From: Haloplanus aerogenes
GTDB lineage: Archaea > Halobacteriota > Halobacteria > Halobacteriales > Haloferacaceae
DNA length: 64,000 nt
Direction of reading: 5' to 3'
NCBI RefSeq assembly: GCF_003856835.1
Contig: NZ_CP034145.1
Coordinates: forward strand, 744,001 to 808,000
Of the stretch, positions 59,401-64,000 are shown piece after piece. A program made the position numbers and the translations under genes. Each line of letters begins with the position of its first letter. Position 1 is the first letter of the stretch. The notes under the pieces were generated by a model. The model saw only the letters and a list, made by a program, of their open reading frames with translations. It ran no database searches and was not told the DNA's origin.

Positions 59401-60000
59401 CTCGCCATCGACGAGTACGACGAGGTGGAGGCGGCGCTGGAGGACTTACAGGAGCGCCGCGACACCCTCGTCGACGAACGCGACGCCATCGCGGAGCGGA
59501 TCGAGGGCTACGAGGCGCGGAAGAAGGAGACGTTCATGGAGGCGTTCGACGCCATCGACGCCCACTTCCAGGACATCTTCGAACGCCTGTCCGCCGGGAC
59601 AGGCGAGTTGCACCTGGAGAACGAGGACGACCCGTTCGACGGTGGGCTGACGATGAAGGCCCAGCCGGGCGACAAGCCGATCCAGCGACTGGACGCCATG
59701 AGCGGCGGCGAGAAGTCGCTGACGGCGCTCGCCTTCATCTTCGCCATCCAGCGGCACAACCCGGCGCCGTTCTACGCGCTGGACGAGGTGGACGCCTTCC
59801 TCGACGCCGCCAACGCCGAGCGGGTGGGCGAGATGGTCGACGATCTCGCCGGCGAGGCGCAGTTCGTCGTCGTCTCGCACCGCTCGGCCCTGCTGGACCG
59901 CTCGGAGCGCGCCATCGGCGTCACCATGCAGGGCGACAACGTGAGCGCCGTGACCGGTATCCGGCTGGACGGCGAACCGGAGGTGCCAGCCGATGACTGA
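56425..60000 (+). CDS. smc: Chromosome segregation ATPase SMC
   Basis: SMC is the ATPase of the condensin that compacts and segregates chromosomes. The 1191-residue protein has Walker A 'GPNGSGKSNIIDGVLFALG' near residue 32, long coiled coils, and a hinge (about 520-660, with 'ATACETAAGGRLANVVVDDD' and 'YSFTKSGKGRLERLAEEIE' at its end). The C-terminal ABC signature 'LDAMSGGEKSLTALAF' and Walker B 'PFYALDEVDAFLD' complete the head. The acidic coiled coils reflect the halophile lifestyle. The scpA gene overlaps the stop by 8 nt, so subunit translation is coupled. Confidence 0.97.
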   Translation: MHISELVLDDFKSFGRKTRIPFYEDFTVITGPNGSGKSNIIDGVLFALGLARTRGIRAEKLTDLIYNPGHEDGSERSGPREASVTVVLDNADGTLDRSQVVNAAGTEDVGDVDEISVKRRVKETEENYYSYYYLNGRSVNLSDIRDLLAQAGVTPEGYNVVMQGDVTEIINMSAGQRRTIIDEIAGVAEFDAKKEDAYEELETVEERIDEADLRIEEKEDRLDQLEDERETALEYQSLREEKEEYESYLKAAELEEKRTALERTRKHIGAKEQELADRQATLDEKEAAVDELEDELDDLTREIERKGEDEQLRIKGEIEEIKGEIGRLEATIENQEEKIEDAEQERREAFVTLDRKTEELDDLEDEIRSIKVEKASVKSDIEQKERELADVEEEIESVDTEFDELKDELAEQKGALEEKKTKRNDAQREKDRLLDEARRRSNRISEAQEELEAAHDRVPDLKADLSDLHGELDRAEKNREKIESAIEDLREEKADLQDELDEIEDDLRAKQNEYAELEARASRDGDDSWPRSVTTVLNAGIDGVHGAVGQLGSVDAEYATACETAAGGRLANVVVDDDGVGASCIDYLKSRNAGRATFLPITEMDRRGLPSKPAHPGVVDFARNLVDYEDRYAGVFSYVLGSTLVVEDMDTARDLMGDYRLVTLDGDLVEKSGAMTGGSGGGSRYSFTKSGKGRLERLAEEIESLEDDRRRVREEIRDVESRLDDARDRKSDATDRVRDLESEIEDVQGEVEAASTEITELEEELDDLRAERDEVDAEMTELEEQITALDAEIEAIEGEIAELEEELADSRVPELTAKKEEIEGEIEELEDRMDDLDARLNERQLEVEYAEESIDDLESTIEAAQNRKAEAEERIEEVRAEIEDHEATLEEKHAAIEDLEDELADLKAERRDLQSDLREAREARDTARERVAAVESKIDDLDEKAERLEWEISELEGEVGEYDPEEIPDHDEVEANVERLESEMQELEPVNMLAIDEYDEVEAALEDLQERRDTLVDERDAIAERIEGYEARKKETFMEAFDAIDAHFQDIFERLSAGTGELHLENEDDPFDGGLTMKAQPGDKPIQRLDAMSGGEKSLTALAFIFAIQRHNPAPFYALDEVDAFLDAANAERVGEMVDDLAGEAQFVVVSHRSALLDRSERAIGVTMQGDNVSAVTGIRLDGEPEVPADD

Positions 60001-60826
60001 CCGCGTTCCCGACGACGTGAGCCTGCCCGGCACCGACGACGACGAGGTGGAACCGGTCGAAGTGCTGGTCCAACTGGCGGAGGACGGCGAAATCGACCCG
60101 TGGGACATCGACATCGTCGACGTGACCGACGCGTTCCTCGACCGCCTCGACGAGACGGACCTCCGCACGTCGGGGCGGGCGCTCTTCTACGCGAGCGTGC
60201 TCCTGCGGATGAAAAGCGACGTGCTCCTCGACGACGGCCCGGACGAACCGGAACCGGAGCCGTGGGAGGTGGCGATGGAGGGTGGCGATCCGGATGCGAT
60301 GGCGAACGGGCACGACCCCATCGACGCGCTGGACGCCGAACTCGACCGGCGGCTGGACCGGAAACACGCCCGGGGGTCGCCGGAGACGCTGGACGAGTTG
60401 GTTCGGGAACTCCGCGAGGCCGAGCGCGACTCGTGGTGGAAGGAGTCGCGGTCGTACGACACCTCGCGGTCGCCCAAGGGGTACGACCGCGGGACACAGA
60501 CCCTCGACTACCACGCCGCGGACGACTTCCGCGAGGGCGGTGAACCGACCGAGGGCGACGTGACGGGCACCACCCACACCGAGGACATCGAGACGACTAT
60601 CGACGCGGTGCGGGAGACGGTGCGCACCCACTACGACGCCGGGCGCGCAGAGGTGCTGTTCGCGGAGGTGCGCGAGTCGGGCGGCGCGCCGGTCGACACG
60701 TTCCTCGCCCTGCTTTTTCTGGCCCACCGCGGCGAAATCAAACTCCGACAGGACGACCTGTTCGGGGATCTGTGGATTCGTGATCCGTCGGCGCCGACGG
60801 TCGGCGACGAAGCGGTGGCAGATTGA
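59993..60826 (+). CDS. scpA: Condensin kleisin subunit ScpA
   Basis: ScpA is the kleisin that bridges the two SMC heads. The 277-residue protein has the typical N-terminal start 'EPVEVLVQLAEDGEIDPWDIDIVDV', 'DLRTSGRALFYASVLLRMKSDVLL' and a C-terminal winged-helix region ('VDTFLALLFLAHRGEIKLRQDDLFGDLWI'-type, residues ~235-265). No scpB gene follows; in its place is a 79-bp tandem repeat. The last codons 'GDEAVAD' and the stop form part of the first repeat unit, so the 3' end is shared with the repeats. Confidence 0.93.
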   Translation: MTDRVPDDVSLPGTDDDEVEPVEVLVQLAEDGEIDPWDIDIVDVTDAFLDRLDETDLRTSGRALFYASVLLRMKSDVLLDDGPDEPEPEPWEVAMEGGDPDAMANGHDPIDALDAELDRRLDRKHARGSPETLDELVRELREAERDSWWKESRSYDTSRSPKGYDRGTQTLDYHAADDFREGGEPTEGDVTGTTHTEDIETTIDAVRETVRTHYDAGRAEVLFAEVRESGGAPVDTFLALLFLAHRGEIKLRQDDLFGDLWIRDPSAPTVGDEAVAD

Positions 60827-60985
60827 GGCCGTCTCGCAACTCGCGAGACGGCCGAGGAGACCCACCGGTTCGTCGTCGTTGGGCGACGAAGCCGTGGCAG
60901 ATTGAGGGTGCCTCGCAACTCGCGAGACGGCCGAGGAGACCCCCCGGTTCGGCGTCGTTGGGCGACGAAGCCGTGGCGGATTGAG
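60803..60985 (+). repeat. 79-bp tandem repeat spanning the 3' end of scpA
   Basis: The sequence GGCGACGAAG-C-GTGGC-GATTGAG starts at 60803, 60882 and 60961, exactly 79 bp apart each time; the third copy is cut short near 60985. Each copy contains the last codons of scpA and its stop (GDEAVAD, then TGA). The first unit also holds an 11-bp perfect hairpin, GGCCGTCTCGC-AACTC-GCGAGACGGCC (60827-60853), starting at the base after the TGA. This stem is a good candidate for a transcription terminator. The second unit repeats the stem with small changes. Confidence 0.85.
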
Positions 60986-61006
60986 TCCGTTTCGCGAACC
61001 GCGCCC

Positions 61007-61984
61007 TCAGCCGAGGATTCCCAGTATCCACCGGAGGACTTCGGAGCCGGCGAACAGCGCCCCTTCCGGGCGTGAGAGTTGCCGTTTCGTCCAGAGGGCG
61101 GCCACCATCAGCACGGTGACGACCGCCAGCCACGCCAGTGTCTCCAGCGCCGTCCCGCTCACGGCGAGCGGTCGGACGAGCGCTGCGACGCCCAGGATTC
61201 CCGTGATGTTGTAGACGTTGCTCCCGACGACGTTGCCAACGGAGACGCCGAGGCTGCCCTGGCGGATCGCCACCAGCGAGACGGCGAACTCCGGCGTGGA
61301 GGTTCCGGCGGCGACGATGGTGCCGCCGATGACCCACTCCGAGATACCCGCGTCCCGTGCCAGTTCGGACGCCGCGAGCACCATGTAGTCGCCGCTGACG
61401 AGCACTATCGCCAGCCCACCGACGAGGAGGGCGGCGTCCCGGCCGTAGAATCGCACTCGCTCCGTAACCGTCGTTGTCACCGCATCCGCTGCGGACGGGT
61501 CGCTCGTCGACGCAGGCGATGGGGACTGTGAGCTCCGAAGCAGGTACGCGGTGTAGACGACGAACAGGCCCGCGATGATGCCGCCTTCCAGCCGACTGAC
61601 GGTCAGATCTGCGAGGACGAGGCCGGCGACGACCGTACTCGCGAGCAGTGCTGCCCCGTCCCGGTGAACCAGTGACTCGGCGATGGGAATCACCCTGATC
61701 AGCGAGATGATCCCGAGGATGAACGCCAGGTTGTAGATGTTCGACCCGAGGACGTTGGCGACGGCGATATCACCGAGCCCTTTCAGCGTGGCATCGACGG
61801 AGACGGCGAGTTCCGGCGTCGACGTGCCCATCGCCACGATAGTGAGTCCGATCGTGAGATCGGAGAGGCCGAACCGTCTGGCGAGTCGCACGACTGCGTC
61901 GACTAGGGCGCGAGCACCGATCCACAGTCCCAGAATCGTCGCTACGATTACGCCGAGCTGGACGGCTGGGCCGCCCTGTACCAT
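61007..61984 (-). CDS. Calcium/sodium antiporter (CaCA family)
   Basis: The 325-residue protein has ten helices in two halves with the duplicated alpha repeats of this exchanger family: 'TIVAMGTSTPELAVSVDATL' with 'ANVLGSNIYNLAFILG', and 'TIVAAGTSTPEFAVSLVAIR' with 'GNVVGSNVYNITGILG'. The two G-T-S-x-P-E motifs bind the transported cation. A cytoplasmic loop lies between the halves. The start MVQGG at 61984 is preferred. It exports calcium or swaps it for sodium at the membrane. Confidence 0.93.
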   Translation of the reverse strand: MVQGGPAVQLGVIVATILGLWIGARALVDAVVRLARRFGLSDLTIGLTIVAMGTSTPELAVSVDATLKGLGDIAVANVLGSNIYNLAFILGIISLIRVIPIAESLVHRDGAALLASTVVAGLVLADLTVSRLEGGIIAGLFVVYTAYLLRSSQSPSPASTSDPSAADAVTTTVTERVRFYGRDAALLVGGLAIVLVSGDYMVLAASELARDAGISEWVIGGTIVAAGTSTPEFAVSLVAIRQGSLGVSVGNVVGSNVYNITGILGVAALVRPLAVSGTALETLAWLAVVTVLMVAALWTKRQLSRPEGALFAGSEVLRWILGILG

Positions 61985-62072
61985 TCTACGCGGACCGTTC
62001 GAGTGACTACGGCATGGTTCTTTCGGGGAGAACGGTGACGGCGTGCCATGGTTCGGATTCGCGTTCGCGCGG

Positions 62073-62306
62073 TCACCGCGTCGGCACGTTGTCCGTGACG
62101 ACGAGCAAGATAGCGAGACCCAAGACGGCGAGCAGAACCACCGCGACCCGGATATCGAGCAACAGATTCGCGGCGGCGACGATGCCGGTCTCGTGGGCGA
62201 TTTCGACCGTCTCACGCTTGGCGACCTCGTACGGTGGGATGTGGACGGCCGCCAGAATCGCGACGACGACGACGAGCAGATAGTCGAGACCGTCTCTCTG
62301 TCGCAT
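62073..62306 (-). CDS. Small membrane protein of unknown function
   Basis: The 77-residue protein has two hydrophobic segments ('YLLVVVVAILAAVHIPPYE' and 'VAVVLLAVLGLAILLVVTD') and a short N-terminal polar stretch. It lies between the antiporter and a LysE-type gene, without overlap, and is probably translated on its own. No known motif. Confidence 0.6.
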   Translation of the reverse strand: MRQRDGLDYLLVVVVAILAAVHIPPYEVAKRETVEIAHETGIVAAANLLLDIRVAVVLLAVLGLAILLVVTDNVPTR

Positions 62307-62364
62307 CTCCCGAGGCTCTGTCGCGGGGTGGCTTAAGCGTCGTGGCCCGATTATCAGGCGTGGT

Positions 62365-62994
62365 TCACGTGGCCGGTCGTTCGTCCAGCAGGAGTCGCAG
62401 GCCGAAGCCGATCAGGACGCTCCCGCTCACGTACTGCACCACGCGCTGCGCACGCCCCGAGTCGAGCAAGACGTGTCGCACGCGCCCGGCGAACAGCGCG
62501 ACGCCGGCGAGATAGACGAGACTCAGTCCGGCGTAAATCAGCCCGAGGATCGACATCTGAACGGGGGCGTCCGCCGCGGCGGGGACGAACTGCGGGAAAA
62601 AGGCGAGGACGAACACCGCGACTTTCGGGTTGGTGACGTTGATGGTGACGGCGCGGCGGTACGAATCGGCGAGCGACTGCGATGTCGTGTCCGCCACGTC
62701 GAACGTCTCGTCGCTCCGGAGGAGTCGCACGCCGAGATAGCAGAGGTAGGCGGCGCCGACGTACTTGACGAGGGTGTAGGCAGTCGCGCTCGCGCGCAGG
62801 AGCGCGGACAGGCCGGCCACTGCGGCGGCGGTGTGGATCAGGACGCCCGTCGCCGTCCCGGTGGCGGCGACGACGCCCGCGGTACGGCCGTCACCGAGGC
62901 TCCGCGTCACGGTGTACATCGTGTCGGGGCCGGGGGCGAGGACGATGAGGGCGGCGGCGGAGACGAAGGCGGCGAGGGTCGCGGGCTCCAGCAT
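62365..62994 (-). CDS. LysE-family amino-acid/metabolite exporter
   Basis: The 209-residue protein begins 'AFVSAAALIVLAPGPDTMYTV', the exact opening of LysE/RhtB exporters (P-G-P-D motif), and contains about six helices, 'VGAAYLCYLGVRLLRSDET' and 'NVTNPKVAVFVLAFFPQFV' (the conserved N-P-K-x-x-x-F). It exports amino acids or related small molecules. The length is standard and the gene is intact. Confidence 0.92.
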   Translation of the reverse strand: MLEPATLAAFVSAAALIVLAPGPDTMYTVTRSLGDGRTAGVVAATGTATGVLIHTAAAVAGLSALLRASATAYTLVKYVGAAYLCYLGVRLLRSDETFDVADTTSQSLADSYRRAVTINVTNPKVAVFVLAFFPQFVPAAADAPVQMSILGLIYAGLSLVYLAGVALFAGRVRHVLLDSGRAQRVVQYVSGSVLIGFGLRLLLDERPAT

Positions 62995-63040
62995 TCGATC
63001 CGAGGTGTCGGCGGGAGTAGGTAAAGGCTGTCGCCAGCGC

Positions 63041-64000
63041 TCAGACCAGAATCCCCGACTCCAGCACGGCGATGAGCACGGTCAGCACGGGCACGCTCAG
63101 GAGCGTCGTCACGAGGACGGTCGTGCTGACGTACTCCGCGACGGAGAGGCCGCTATCGCCGGCGGATTCGCCGCCGAACTCGACGACGAGGAGGAGTGGC
63201 GTGATGGCGGCCGGCGTCGCGCATTCGAGGACGAACGTCCGCCCGACGGTGGGGTTCTCGAAGCCGACGAGGAGGGCGATGCCGGCGCCGACGAGGGGGG
63301 CGACGGCCATCTTCAGGACAGTCGGAATCCCCACTTTCGAGAGCGCCGTCCCGTAGTCGGTGTCGGCAAGCTGGATGCCGAGGATCAGGAGCATCACGGG
63401 GATGGAGGCGTTGCCGACGAGTTCGAGCGTCGTCATCGCGGTGCTGCCGGCGGGGGGGACGAAGCCGAGGTAGCGGGCGAGGAGCGCGGCGACGACGGCG
63501 TAGACCAGCGGGATCTTGAGCGCGCGTTTCATGCCGCCGAAGCCACGGGTTCCGCCACTGCGCTGGGCGACGTAGATGCCGCCAGTGTAGAGCAGGACGG
63601 CCTGCACGGTCAGGTAGACGACGGCCGTGCTCCGCCCCTCGGGGCCGAACGCGAACTCCGAGAGCGGGATGCCGTAGTTGCCGGAGTTGGGGAAGGCGCT
63701 CACGAGGACGAGCGCGCTCAGGATGGGTTCGCTCTGGCCGAGCAAGCGGCCCACTACCTCGGCGACGACGACCATCGTGAGCAGGTAGGCCGCGGTGGCG
63801 ACGCCGATGCGAACGAGCGTCGCGCCGCCGAAGGACGCGGTGGCGATGCTGTGGAAGATGAGCGCCGGGACGAGGACGTAGACGGTGACGGTGTTGAGCG
63901 GGCCGATGTCGACGTCGCGGAAGCGTCCCAGCGTGAACCCGACGCCAGCGAGGGTGATGATGGGGAGGATGGCCGTCGCGAAGATGGAGAGCAGGGAGGT
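63041..64000 (-). CDS. AEC-family transporter (partial, runs off the right edge)
   Basis: The open frame continues without stop from 63041 to the window end (about 319 residues seen). It shows alternating hydrophobic segments such as 'GVGFTLGRFRDVDIGPLNTV', 'VSAFPNSGNYGIPLSEFAFG' and 'MLLILGIQLADTDYGTALSK', diagnostic of auxin-efflux-carrier type transporters that move organic anions. The true start codon lies outside the window; the internal ATG at 63775 is not the start, since conserved helices continue upstream of it. Confidence 0.88.
   Translation of the reverse strand, partial: TSLLSIFATAILPIITLAGVGFTLGRFRDVDIGPLNTVTVYVLVPALIFHSIATASFGGATLVRIGVATAAYLLTMVVVAEVVGRLLGQSEPILSALVLVSAFPNSGNYGIPLSEFAFGPEGRSTAVVYLTVQAVLLYTGGIYVAQRSGGTRGFGGMKRALKIPLVYAVVAALLARYLGFVPPAGSTAMTTLELVGNASIPVMLLILGIQLADTDYGTALSKVGIPTVLKMAVAPLVGAGIALLVGFENPTVGRTFVLECATPAAITPLLLVVEFGGESAGDSGLSVAEYVSTTVLVTTLLSVPVLTVLIAVLESGILV

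Noticed and set aside
1-64000. CRISPR array or cas genes
   Set aside because: No regular spacer-repeat pattern or cas protein motif is present; the CARF-like regulator at 48631 belongs to a family known to exist without CRISPR.

Overview
The window is a haloarchaeal chromosome segment, probably of the Haloferacales (Haloplanus- or Halobaculum-like; this genus guess is an inference). The evidence is high G+C, very acidic proteins, Tat-dependent lipoproteins, a PGF-CTERM surface protein, and the archaeal marker genes cdrS-ftsZ2, ncsA, ubaA, rio2, rpl15e and smc-scpA.

Layout. 1-9.4 kb: the division regulon (cdrL, cdrS-ftsZ2), tRNA thiolation (ncsA), a lipoprotein, a methyltransferase, a secreted nuclease-like protein, endonuclease IV, a redoxin and a lipoate ligase-like protein. 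9.5-16.1 kb: a complete phosphate operon pstSCAB-phoU-phoU(AbrB). 16.1-23.8 kb: a CBS protein, an FAD oxidoreductase carrying an in-frame palindromic insertion, an Lrp regulator, the inorganic-carbon transporter dabBA, rio2 and rpl15e. 23.9-31.1 kb: an accessory island of visibly lower G+C with an antitoxin/PIN-like pair, an IS5-type transposase with scattered terminal repeats, small membrane proteins, a winged-helix regulator and a large DDE transposase. 31.1-37.3 kb: a truncated enolase-superfamily tail, a tungsten oxidoreductase, a GT-C glycosyltransferase, and relics of an epimerase and a UbiA-type enzyme, which look like a decayed surface-glycan locus. 37.3-40.6 kb: ubaA, tRNA-Pro with a duplicated 3' end and an integrase relic, a broken vapBC pair and a frameshifted PQQ-propeller lipoprotein. 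40.9-43.7 kb: an ApbE flavinyltransferase operon with a heme-type membrane protein and convergent regulators. 43.9-54.4 kb: a membrane protein, a hydrolase, an aminoglycoside-phosphotransferase-like kinase coupled to an unusual enolase, a CARF-like regulator, a histidine kinase, cspA and a secreted Ig-like protein. 54.4-64 kb: htpX, smc-scpA followed by a 79-bp tandem repeat, and transporters (Na/Ca exchanger, LysE, AEC).

Working together. PstSCAB imports phosphate and the two PhoU proteins probably tune it. UbaA and NcsA are two parts of the same SAMP/tRNA-thiolation route although they lie 34 kb apart. DabA and DabB form one bicarbonate-concentrating complex. SMC and ScpA form the condensin core. 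The most promising less-described items are: the five-copy GTAAGAC operator array before cdrS-ftsZ2; the ApbE / calcium-binding protein / heme-protein cluster, whose small protein ends in a flavinylation-like TGAS; the kinase-enolase pair with altered enolase residues; and a group of hairpin elements, one of them translated inside a gene.
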